Assembly (NCBI GenBank): GCA_029777335.1
Contig: JAKOSN010000046.1
Coordinates: forward strand, 1 to 64,000
DNA: 64,000 nt
Direction: 5' to 3'
Source of the DNA: Planctomycetota bacterium
GTDB taxonomy: Bacteria > Planctomycetota > Planctomycetia > Gemmatales > Gemmataceae
Of the stretch, positions 37,409 through 45,252 are shown in pieces. A program made the translations under genes and the position numbers. The notes under the pieces were generated by a model that did not search any database, was not told the DNA's origin, and saw only the letters and a list, made by a program, of their open reading frames with translations. The stretch's first letter is position 1, and each line of letters begins with the position of its first letter.

Positions 37409-38512
37409 ATGTCCAATCGTCGGCGGTTTTTGAAAAGCACGTCGCTGGGCTTGCTTGGCCTGGGCGGGGTCGCGCTGGGGTTCTCCAGCGATGGCCGCGA
37501 GCGCACCGATTCCGGTCTCCCCGACGGCAGCGCTTCCCGAGGCATGATTACCCAGGAGGCCGAACACGCCATCGAGCGCGGCCTGGCCTTCCTCGCCTCG
37601 CGTCGCCGAGGTGGTTCGTTTGGCACCAACGCCTACCAGGGCAACGTCGCGGTCAGCAGCCTGGCCGGGTTGGCGTTTCTCTCCGGAGGCAGCCAACCCG
37701 ATCGGGGGCCTCACGGCAAACTCCTGACCGAAACCGTTCGCTATGTGCTCAGCCAGGAGAACCGCGAAGGCCGCTACCCCGGCTTTTTGCACAACCCCGA
37801 AGCCTCTCCGCATGGCCCCATGTACGGCCACGGCTTTGCCACGCTCTTTCTGGCCGAGGTCTACGGGATGGTTCACGATGGCGCCCTGCGCAAGGAGTTG
37901 CACGACAAGCTCAAGGCTGCGGTCAAACTCATCCTGCACAGTCAGAATGCCGAGGGGGGATGGCGCTATCGTCCCGACACGCGCGACGCCGATCTCTCGG
38001 TCACCATCTGCCAGATCATGGCGCTGCGTGCGGCACGCAACGCGGGCTTTGCAGTGCCAAAAACGACCGTTGATGCCTGCGTGCGTTATGTCAAACGGTG
38101 CCAGGATCGGCGGGGGGGATGGTTCCGCTACATGGCCCAGGGAGGTGGCGGACCCCAGCAGGCGTTCGCTCGCACCGCCGCCGGGATCGCCGCTCTCTAC
38201 AGCGCGGGCATCTACAAGGGTCCCGAGATCGACGCCGGGCTGCGCTACCTGAAAACCTGCAAGCCCACCGGCAATCCCACACCCCGGCCGGATATGACCT
38301 ACTTCTACGGGCATTACTACGCCGCCCAGACGATGTGGACCGCGGGCGGATCGAACTGGAGCGAATGGTTCCCCGCCATCCGCGATGAACTGCTCGCCAG
38401 CCAGATGCGCGAAGGCTACTGGTGGGATCGTATCTGCACGCACTATGCCACGGCGATGGCTCTGATTATTCTGCAGATTCCCAATAACTATCTCCCCATT
38501 CTGCAGAAATGA
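37409..38512 (+). CDS. Tat-exported terpenoid-cyclase/prenyltransferase-fold repeat protein
   Basis: 367 residues with a twin-arginine signal (NRRRFLKSTSLGLLGLGGV). The mature part shows alpha/alpha-barrel repeats of the squalene-hopene-cyclase type: AIERGLAFLASRRRGGSFG, SQNAEGGWRYRPDTRDADLS, CQDRRGGWFRYMAQ and GLRYLKTCKP. No DxDD catalytic motif is present, so cyclase activity is unlikely; such planctomycete proteins are probably binding or scaffolding modules. ATG 37409 is chosen for GGAGG nearby and the Tat motif; the frame is open to 37331. Its stop overlaps the start of the NPCBM gene (ATGA), so they are coupled. Confidence 0.85.
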   Translation: MSNRRRFLKSTSLGLLGLGGVALGFSSDGRERTDSGLPDGSASRGMITQEAEHAIERGLAFLASRRRGGSFGTNAYQGNVAVSSLAGLAFLSGGSQPDRGPHGKLLTETVRYVLSQENREGRYPGFLHNPEASPHGPMYGHGFATLFLAEVYGMVHDGALRKELHDKLKAAVKLILHSQNAEGGWRYRPDTRDADLSVTICQIMALRAARNAGFAVPKTTVDACVRYVKRCQDRRGGWFRYMAQGGGGPQQAFARTAAGIAALYSAGIYKGPEIDAGLRYLKTCKPTGNPTPRPDMTYFYGHYYAAQTMWTAGGSNWSEWFPAIRDELLASQMREGYWWDRICTHYATAMALIILQIPNNYLPILQK

Positions 38513-39771
38513 GCCCGCACACCCTCCCGGGGCGGACCACGCCCTTTCTGATTGTCCTGACCGCGCTCTTCGGAGTGCTCGCGGGGGTCGTGCAGGGTGC
38601 CGACCAACCCGGAGAGAAGCCGGTGCTGTTCGTGGTTTCGCGCGCCACCGGCGAACCCCTTCGCGGACCCGTGCGGGAACTCGGCGACAGCTGGAAACTC
38701 CGCCTCGGAACCGCCGAGACCCCGTTGTACCAGGGTGACGACTGGTTGACCCTGCGCCGCGCCGACCACCCCCTCCCGGCCAACCCAACCAGTGCTCAGC
38801 TAATCTTCACCAATGGCGATCGTCTTCCTCTCGATCTAACCAGCGTGAAGCTTGTCGGGGAGCGGCTGTCGTTCACGCATCCCCTGCTCGGCGAAGGCAA
38901 ACCCCTTCAGGTGCCCTTGCCCGTGCTTTCGGTCCTGTGGCTCCAACCGCCCGACCAGGCAGCCAACATCCCCGCGCTGCTCCGCCGCCTGGCCAGTGAT
39001 CGTCACCCGCGCGATGTGGTCTGGCTGCAAAATGGCGATCAACTGGAAGGAGTGCTCGACGGCCTGCAGAAACAGGAACTGCGTCTCGACGTGGCGCGCA
39101 AGCTGACCACGATCCCTCTCAGCAAGGTTTCCGCGCTCACCCTCAGCAGTGAACTCTCCCAGGCGCCTCGTCCGCGCGGTCCCCATGCGCGCCTGGTCCT
39201 CGCCGATGGCACACGCTTGACCATGGTGGAACTCTCCGCCGCCTCGGGGAAGCCACTGCGCGGTAAGACTGCCTTTGGAGCGACCGTGGAAATCCCGCTT
39301 CAGCAAGTGATCGCGCTCGATCGCCTCCAGGCCCGAGCGGTCTATCTGGATGAACTGCAACCGGTCCGCTATGAGCACACCCCCTATCTCGATCTGAAAT
39401 GGAACTATACGGTGGGGGCCAGTGTCGACCGGGGCGATCTGCGTCTGGCGCGCGGAACCCATGATCGCGGGATCGGCATGCACAGCGCCAGTCGCTTGAC
39501 CTACCATGTCCCCGCCGGGGCGCAGCGTTTCGAGGCCCTGGTGGGACTCGACGAAATCCGCGGGCGTGCTGGCAGCGTGCGCCTGCAAGTTCTGGTCGAT
39601 GATCGCCCCCACCCCCTGGAAGACAACAAGGACGTGACCGTGGCGCGCGGCGCCCTGCCCGTTCGCCTCGATGTTCGGGGAGCCAAAACCCTCACCCTGG
39701 TCGTGGAGTTTGGCCAGCGCGGGGATGTGGGGGATCATGTCAACTGGGTCGATGCTCGCTTTATCAAGTAA
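38509..39771 (+). CDS. Exported protein with C-terminal NPCBM (carbohydrate-binding-like) domain
   Basis: 420 residues. A signal peptide ([22 protein letters not shown]) leads into a beta-rich domain (about 30-260) with repeated short strands such as [27 protein letters not shown] and [14 protein letters not shown]. The C-terminal 130 residues form an NPCBM/NEW2-type beta-sandwich: [20 protein letters not shown], then [19 protein letters not shown] and [13 protein letters not shown] domains bind glycans in glycosidases; here no enzyme domain is attached. Translation is coupled to the Tat cyclase-fold gene by ATGA. It probably binds envelope polysaccharide, although the ligand is unknown. Confidence 0.85.
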   Translation: MSPHTLPGRTTPFLIVLTALFGVLAGVVQGADQPGEKPVLFVVSRATGEPLRGPVRELGDSWKLRLGTAETPLYQGDDWLTLRRADHPLPANPTSAQLIFTNGDRLPLDLTSVKLVGERLSFTHPLLGEGKPLQVPLPVLSVLWLQPPDQAANIPALLRRLASDRHPRDVVWLQNGDQLEGVLDGLQKQELRLDVARKLTTIPLSKVSALTLSSELSQAPRPRGPHARLVLADGTRLTMVELSAASGKPLRGKTAFGATVEIPLQQVIALDRLQARAVYLDELQPVRYEHTPYLDLKWNYTVGASVDRGDLRLARGTHDRGIGMHSASRLTYHVPAGAQRFEALVGLDEIRGRAGSVRLQVLVDDRPHPLEDNKDVTVARGALPVRLDVRGAKTLTLVVEFGQRGDVGDHVNWVDARFIK

Positions 39772-39811
39772 TCATCCCTCCGTCCGTCTCCCTTCAAGGA
39801 ATCCGCAGCGC

Positions 39812-40903
39812 ATGCCAGGCAACTCGTTCGGCGAACTCTTTCGTGTCACCACCGCGGGCGTCAGCCATGGCCCGGGATATGTCGTCATCCTCGATGGCTG
39901 TCCGCCGGGGCTGCCTCTTGCGGTCGAGGATTTGCTCCCCGATCTGCAACGCCGGCGTCCTGGCCAGTCCCGGCTTGTCACGCAGCGCAAGGAAGCGGAT
40001 CTCCCCGAGATCTGGTCCGGCGTGTTCGACGGCAAGACCGATGGCACCTCGATCGGCATCGTGTTTCGCAACACCGATCAACGCAGCCAGGATTACAGCG
40101 ACATCAAGGAGAAATATCGTCCTGGACATGCCGACTTCACCTTCGATGCCAAGTATGGGCTGCGCGATTACCGCGGTGGGGGACGTTCCTCGGCGCGCGA
40201 AACGATCTGTCGCGTGGCGGCCGGCGCGGTTGCCAAGAAAGTGCTCGCCCAGCACGGGATCCGTATCGTCGGCTATGTGAAACAGGTAGGCACGGTGATT
40301 GCCTCTATTCCCGATCCGACAAGTGTCACTCTGGAACAGGTCGAAGCCACCCCCGTCCGCTGTCCCGATCCAGAGGCCGCCGACCGGATGATTGCCCTGA
40401 TCGAGGAGGTTCGCAAAGATCAGGATTCGATCGGGGGAGTGAGCGAACTGGTGGCCACGGGTGTCCCTGCGGGGTTGGGGGAGCCGGTCTTCGACAAGCT
40501 CAAGGCGGATCTGGCCAAGGCCCTGCTGTCGTTGCCCGCGGTCACCGCCTTTGAGTACGGCGCGGGGTTTGCCGTGGCGACTGCCCGCGGCAGTGAAAAC
40601 AACGATCTCTTCATCAGGAAGGGCGAGCGGATCGGCACCGAGACCAATCGCCATGGCGGCATGCTGGGCGGAATTAGCAGCGGTGAACCGATTGTATGCC
40701 GGGTCGCCATCAAGCCCACGAGCAGCCTGTCACGTTCTCAGCGGACTGTCACCCGCAGCGGCGAACCCACCGAGATTGCCACGCGCGGGCGGCACGATCC
40801 CTGCCTGCTGCCCCGTTTTGTCCCCATGGGAGAGGCGATGCTGGCACTGACCCTGGTCGATCACTGGTTGCGCTGGCGCGCGCAATGCGATTTTGCGCGC
40901 TAA
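39812..40903 (+). CDS. aroC: Chorismate synthase
   Basis: Converts 5-enolpyruvylshikimate-3-phosphate to chorismate with reduced FMN, the last step of the shikimate pathway, in the cytoplasm. At 363 residues it has the usual length. Family motifs are present: [12 protein letters not shown] near the N-terminus, [54 protein letters not shown] and [20 protein letters not shown] 39812 is the family start ([11 protein letters not shown]); the frame is open further upstream. It stands 40 bases after the NPCBM gene but is functionally unrelated to it. Confidence 0.97.
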   Translation: MPGNSFGELFRVTTAGVSHGPGYVVILDGCPPGLPLAVEDLLPDLQRRRPGQSRLVTQRKEADLPEIWSGVFDGKTDGTSIGIVFRNTDQRSQDYSDIKEKYRPGHADFTFDAKYGLRDYRGGGRSSARETICRVAAGAVAKKVLAQHGIRIVGYVKQVGTVIASIPDPTSVTLEQVEATPVRCPDPEAADRMIALIEEVRKDQDSIGGVSELVATGVPAGLGEPVFDKLKADLAKALLSLPAVTAFEYGAGFAVATARGSENNDLFIRKGERIGTETNRHGGMLGGISSGEPIVCRVAIKPTSSLSRSQRTVTRSGEPTEIATRGRHDPCLLPRFVPMGEAMLALTLVDHWLRWRAQCDFAR

Positions 40904-41239
40904 GCTCTTGCATTCGCTCTCGAATGTGGGCATGCTAAAAGTCTCCTGGCACCCCACCTGCGAGGTCCCCACCATGGTCGGTGCGCTCCCGCTGACTGCG
41001 TGTCCTCAATGCCGCCGATGTACCGGTCCCTGGTCCTGCTCATTGCGTGTGGCAGCGACCATCCTGATTACGCCGACGTCGTCGTTGACGCCCTCGGGTT
41101 AATCACCTACCGCTGCTTTACATTCACGACCGTGCCTCAGGACGGCATCTGGCACAGGGTGCTTCCCTCTACCCGAAGCACACGGGGAAGAAGACAGGTT
41201 CCGTGATCGCGTTCAGGCTGGCGTATGGGAGATCGGATC
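40904..41239. other. Intergenic region after aroC
   Basis: 336 bases with no supported gene. A small perfect inverted repeat CATTCG/CGAATG (40911-40916 and 40921-40926) follows the aroC stop and may be a weak terminator. A Cys-rich short frame (about 40932-41102) and another at 41018-41206 are too weak to call. No tRNA or ncRNA seen. Confidence 0.5.
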
Positions 41240-42826
41240 ATGGCCGGACGAGGAATTGGCGTACTGTTCGTGGCGCTGGCCCTGCCTCTGGCAGGACGCA
41301 CTGCCGAGCCACCGCTGCGACAGCGCATTGATGCTGAGGTGCAAAAAACCTGGCAACGCGAGAAGATTCAGCCAGCAGGGTTGGCCGACGATGCCACCTT
41401 TCTGCGACGCCTCTTTCTCGATCTGGTCGGCACCATCCCCAGCGAGGCCGAGGCGCGCGCGTTCCTCGCCGACCAGGATCCCAACAAACGTGAAAAGCTG
41501 ATTGATCGGCTGCTGGCCGATCCTCGGTTTGCCGCTCATCAGGCGACCACCTGGGATCTGGTGCTCTTTGGCCGCCATCCCCCAGGGGGCGATGCCACGC
41601 GCAAACGCGATGACTTCCGCGCATGGCTGACACAGAAGTGGATCCGCAACGAGGGCTACGATCGCTGGGTGCGCGCCCTCTTGCTGGGCGAGGAAGAGGG
41701 CTCGGCGCTCTTTCATGTGCAGTTTCGAGGCCAGCCCGAGGAGGCAACGGTCGCCATCACGCGTCTTTTCCTGGGCACTCAGCTGCAGTGTGCACGCTGC
41801 CACGATCACCCGTATGAGCGCTGGACGCAACGCGATTTTTACGGAATGGCGGCCTTCTTTGTGCGCCTCGTGGTTGTCGATGGCCCGGCCAAAGGAAACC
41901 AGCGCAGCTATCGCCTGGGTGAGAAAAGCACGGGCGAAGTGCTCTTTTCAGGATCAGCCAAGGAGCAAAAGCCCGGCAAAAAAGGGGACCCGATCGCACC
42001 CCGTTTCCTGGGCGCGGCTCAGCCCCTGGCCGAACCCGCTCTCCCCATGGGGTTCAAGGAGCCCTCTTTGAGTAGCGGCAAGATGCCGCCACCTCCGCAC
42101 TTCTCGCGCAAGGCGCGGCTCGCCGAATGGGTCACCGCGCCTGACAACCCGTATTTTGCTCAGGCGGTCGCCAATCGCGTCTGGGGGCAGTTCATGGGGC
42201 GCGGGCTCGTCCACCCGGTCGACGACCTGGGCGAAAAGAAAGAACCTTCGCATCCCGAGTTGATGCGTGCTGTGACCAGTCAGCTGATTGCTCACAAATT
42301 CGATCTCAAATGGTATATTCGTGAACTCGTGAATAGCCAGACCTACCAGCGTGCGGCCCGGGGACCATCCACCGCCGCGCTGCCGCAATGGTTCGAGCGT
42401 GCCCGCGTTCGGCCGCTGCTCGCCGAGGAGTTGCTCGCTTCTCTCCGTGTGGCAACCGGCACCGAGAACGAGAAGGATAACTCCGGGTTGAAGGAATACG
42501 TCACCCAGTATTTTGGCGAACCCACCAACGGGCGGGGCGACTTCCAGGGCAGCCTGGCGGAACACCTCTTCCTGAACAATAGCGGCCAGGTGCGCCAGAT
42601 GATCCAGCCGCACAAGGGGAACCTGGCGGACCGCCTCCTCAAGAGTTCCCACAGTTGGGAAGCGCGTGTCGAGCAGATGTTCCTGGCAACGTTGACCCGG
42701 TTGCCCACGCCAGAAGAAAAAGCCCGCTTTGTCAAGCACCTGACCTCCACGAACAAGCCAGAACCGCTGGTGGGGGAAGCCATCTGGGTGCTGGTGAACT
42801 GCGCTGAATTTCGCTTTAACCGTTGA
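41240..42826 (+). CDS. DUF1549/DUF1553 domain protein
   Basis: 528 residues with a signal peptide (GIGVLFVALALPLAGRTAEP). The DUF1549 part (about 30-230) has ATFLRRLFLDLVGTIPSEAE, DPRFAAHQATTWDLVLFGRH and LQCARCHDHPYERWTQRDFY. The DUF1553 part (about 275-528) has RLAEWVTAPDNPYFAQAVAN, NRVWGQFMGRGLVHP and LVNSQTYQR. These paired domains are a planctomycete hallmark, often fused to a planctomycete cytochrome c (PSCyt) domain, which is absent here. The CxxCH motif CARCH would bind a c-type haem. ATG 41240 has GGGAG eight bases upstream. It is followed by the DUF1501 gene, the standard pairing; a role in extracytoplasmic degradation is suspected but unproven. Confidence 0.93.
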   Translation: MAGRGIGVLFVALALPLAGRTAEPPLRQRIDAEVQKTWQREKIQPAGLADDATFLRRLFLDLVGTIPSEAEARAFLADQDPNKREKLIDRLLADPRFAAHQATTWDLVLFGRHPPGGDATRKRDDFRAWLTQKWIRNEGYDRWVRALLLGEEEGSALFHVQFRGQPEEATVAITRLFLGTQLQCARCHDHPYERWTQRDFYGMAAFFVRLVVVDGPAKGNQRSYRLGEKSTGEVLFSGSAKEQKPGKKGDPIAPRFLGAAQPLAEPALPMGFKEPSLSSGKMPPPPHFSRKARLAEWVTAPDNPYFAQAVANRVWGQFMGRGLVHPVDDLGEKKEPSHPELMRAVTSQLIAHKFDLKWYIRELVNSQTYQRAARGPSTAALPQWFERARVRPLLAEELLASLRVATGTENEKDNSGLKEYVTQYFGEPTNGRGDFQGSLAEHLFLNNSGQVRQMIQPHKGNLADRLLKSSHSWEARVEQMFLATLTRLPTPEEKARFVKHLTSTNKPEPLVGEAIWVLVNCAEFRFNR

Positions 42827-42854
42827 GGCCAGACTGATCGGGGGGAAACGAATC

Positions 42855-44126
42855 ATGTCGTCATTTTGTCCGGCCCACGAGCATCTGAGCCGACGGGCTT
42901 TTCTCAAGGGCGCGCTGGTGACTGCCGGCGGATTGACTGTCCCCAACTGGGGCGGACTTTTTCACTCGCAAAGCATTGCCGCGGAGGCAGCCAAACAAGG
43001 CAAACGCTGCATCTTGCTCTGGATGAACGGCGGCGCCAGCCAGATCGACACCTTCGACATGAAACCCGGACGACCCACCGGCGGACCGTTTCGCCCCATC
43101 GCCACCAGGGTCCCGGGAATGCAGGTGTGCGAATACTTGCCGAAGATGGCGCAGCACGCGGACAAACTGGCGGTTATCCGCAGCATGCGCACCTCGGAGC
43201 CGGATCATCCCGGAGGCATCTACCTGATGCACACGGGTTTCCGCCCGCTGGTGAATGTTTCGCACCCCGAGCTGGGCGCGATGGCGGCGAAGTATCTGGG
43301 CAAGGAAGGGTCGGATTTGCCCAGTTTTGTCCGCATGGGCCCCACGGGCAACGCCGGGGCCGGCTTTCTGGGACCGAAGTATCAGCCTTTTAGCCTGGGG
43401 CGCGAGGGCCGCTTGCCTTACTTCACCGACTCGTCCCTGAGTGCCGAGGCCGAGGAACGCCGCAAAAACCTCTGGCGTTTCATGGAAGAAGGTTTTGCAC
43501 GCGAGCACCATGCCGAGCCATTCGAGGCGCATCGATCCGCCAAGGAACAGACGTGGCGTTTGCTGCGCGCCCGGTCGGCCTTTGACATCAGCAAGGAATG
43601 GGAGAAGTATCGCGACCTGTACGGCGCGAGCGACTTTGGCCGTGGTTGTCTGCTGGCGCGCAAGTTGATCGAGTCGGGCGTCCCCTTTGTCGAGATTGGC
43701 CAGGACAACTACGACAGCCACGCGGATAACTTTGTCTGCCACAAGGCGTCGTTGCGCGTGCTCGATCCCGCCTGGTCGGGGTTGCTCCAGGATCTGCACG
43801 ACCGCGGGTTGCTCCAGGATACATTGGTGGTCTGGATGGGCGAGGTGGGCCGCACCCCGAGCATCAACAACCGCGCGGGCCGCGATCACTTTGTGCGCGG
43901 CTGGACGGTGGTGCTGGCCGGCGGGGGAATCAAGGGCGGGGCAACCTATGGCGCCACGGACGCCGATGGCAAGGATGTGAAGGAAAACCCCGTCACCGAG
44001 GGCGATCTCTTCGCCACCATCTACACCGCCCTGGGCATCAACCCGCGCGCCAAGCATTTTGTGGGCACCCGTCCGATCTGGGCCACTCCCGAAGGCGCCA
44101 GGCCGGTCCGAGAGATCCTCAGCTGA
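42855..44126 (+). CDS. DUF1501 Tat-exported protein
   Basis: 423 residues. The twin-arginine signal SRRAFLKGALVTAGGLTVP is at about 12-30. DUF1501 proteins have an alkaline-phosphatase/sulfatase-like fold; motifs seen are CILLWMNGGASQIDTFDMKP, PGGIYLMHTGF, LARKLIESGVPFVEIG, DNYDSHADNF, LQDTLVVWMGEVGRTPSINN and GRDHFVRGWTVVLAGGGIKG. These Asp/His clusters are consistent with metal binding. It follows the DUF1549/1553 gene by 28 bases, the arrangement seen many times over in planctomycete genomes, and precedes a WD40 protein on the same strand. Substrate unknown. Confidence 0.94.
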   Translation: MSSFCPAHEHLSRRAFLKGALVTAGGLTVPNWGGLFHSQSIAAEAAKQGKRCILLWMNGGASQIDTFDMKPGRPTGGPFRPIATRVPGMQVCEYLPKMAQHADKLAVIRSMRTSEPDHPGGIYLMHTGFRPLVNVSHPELGAMAAKYLGKEGSDLPSFVRMGPTGNAGAGFLGPKYQPFSLGREGRLPYFTDSSLSAEAEERRKNLWRFMEEGFAREHHAEPFEAHRSAKEQTWRLLRARSAFDISKEWEKYRDLYGASDFGRGCLLARKLIESGVPFVEIGQDNYDSHADNFVCHKASLRVLDPAWSGLLQDLHDRGLLQDTLVVWMGEVGRTPSINNRAGRDHFVRGWTVVLAGGGIKGGATYGATDADGKDVKENPVTEGDLFATIYTALGINPRAKHFVGTRPIWATPEGARPVREILS

Positions 44127-44136
44127 GGGAGAAGCA

Positions 44137-45237
44137 ATGGCGGCCACACCCAACTTTGAGAAAGCAACGCTCGTCTGGACCCTCCCCTGGGATGCCGACT
44201 GGGTGACCACGGTTTGTTTCACGAACACGTCGCGGCGTCTGGTGGCGGGGAACAACCTCGGCCAGATGCTGCTGTGGGAATTACCCGAAACACCAGGCGG
44301 GGCCGCGCCCTTGCCGATTCGTCAACTTCAGGGACACACAAACTCTCTTACTCGCCTCCTGCGCACCCCGGATGGGAAATCGCTTATCTCGGCGAGTTTC
44401 GATCACACCATCCGCTTCTGGGATGTGAACACGGCGACAACGGGGACCGCCACGATCCAACTGAATGAAACCACGCGCGCCGAGGCCAAACGGCGCCGCT
44501 CAAGTAAGATCCCCGAGCCAATCTCGGCCACGGTCGCGGTGCAACCCTCCGCACGCGTGTTTGCAGGCCACCAGGACTGGATCCTGGGCCTGAGTCTCAG
44601 CGCCTCGGGCAAGGTGCTTCTGAGCGGAGACGATGCTGGCGTTGTGATCGTCTGGGATGTTGAAAGCGGCAAGGAATTGCGCCGCTGGAAACTGGCGGGG
44701 TGGGCCTATGGCCTGGCTCTTTCGCCCGATGGCAAGCAAGCGCTGATCGCCGAGCGGGTTCCGCTGGTGTTCGATTCTGGGCGGCAAGCAGCGGTGCACC
44801 TGTGGGACGTGACCACCGGCAAGGTGCAACACGACCTGAGCAAGCTCTTCGCCAAACATCACATGGCCACGTCGGCCTATTCCCCTGACGGCGTAGTGGT
44901 GGCGCTGGGGCGCGGCGGCGAACTCGATGGCAACAATGGGAAGATCACCTTTATCGATCCCAAAACAGGGAAACAGCTGCGCGAACTGACGCCCGGCCAT
45001 CTCTACGGCGCGACCGACGTGGTCTTTCATCCCGATGGCAAGCACCTGGCCTCGGCCGGGCGCGATACCGTGGTGCGCATCTGGAATCGCGACGGGAAAC
45101 TGCTCAAGGAGCTGGGCAAACCACGGGGCGGGCAGTTCAAGGACTGGATTCACGCCATTGCCTTTTCTCCCGAGGGGAACTGGCTGGCTGCCGCCGACAT
45201 GGCTGGTAGTGTGCAGGTGTGGCATTTTCCCGGTTGA
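44137..45237 (+). CDS. WD40-repeat beta-propeller protein
   Basis: 366 residues with no signal peptide visible, forming one seven-bladed propeller. Blades include SLTRLLRTPDGKSLISASFD then HTIRFWDVN; ILGLSLSASGKVLLSGDDAG then VVIVWDVESGKELRRW; AVHLWDVTTGKV; DVVFHPDGKHLASAGRD then VVRIWNRDGKLL; and HAIAFSPEGNWLAAADMAG. ATG 44137 has GAGGGAG seven bases upstream. It begins 10 bases after the DUF1501 stop, so it is likely cotranscribed. WD40 proteins regularly accompany DUF1549/DUF1501 pairs, presumably as a scaffold, but their partner is not known. Confidence 0.92.
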   Translation: MAATPNFEKATLVWTLPWDADWVTTVCFTNTSRRLVAGNNLGQMLLWELPETPGGAAPLPIRQLQGHTNSLTRLLRTPDGKSLISASFDHTIRFWDVNTATTGTATIQLNETTRAEAKRRRSSKIPEPISATVAVQPSARVFAGHQDWILGLSLSASGKVLLSGDDAGVVIVWDVESGKELRRWKLAGWAYGLALSPDGKQALIAERVPLVFDSGRQAAVHLWDVTTGKVQHDLSKLFAKHHMATSAYSPDGVVVALGRGGELDGNNGKITFIDPKTGKQLRELTPGHLYGATDVVFHPDGKHLASAGRDTVVRIWNRDGKLLKELGKPRGGQFKDWIHAIAFSPEGNWLAAADMAGSVQVWHFPG

Positions 45238-45252
45238 ACGAGGGTGCTCAGG

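Noticed and set aside
37409-38512. Squalene-hopene cyclase enzyme
   Set aside because: The fold repeats match, but the DxDD catalytic motif is missing, the protein is about half the cyclase length, and it carries a Tat signal.
40932-41102. Short Cys-rich frame with CPQCRRC after aroC
   Set aside because: No ribosome site, no codon bias and no family resemblance; the cysteines may be chance. It remains possible but unsupported.
41018-41206. Short frame resembling a lipoprotein start after aroC
   Set aside because: Only the first 12 residues look signal-like; the rest has no structure and no Shine-Dalgarno.
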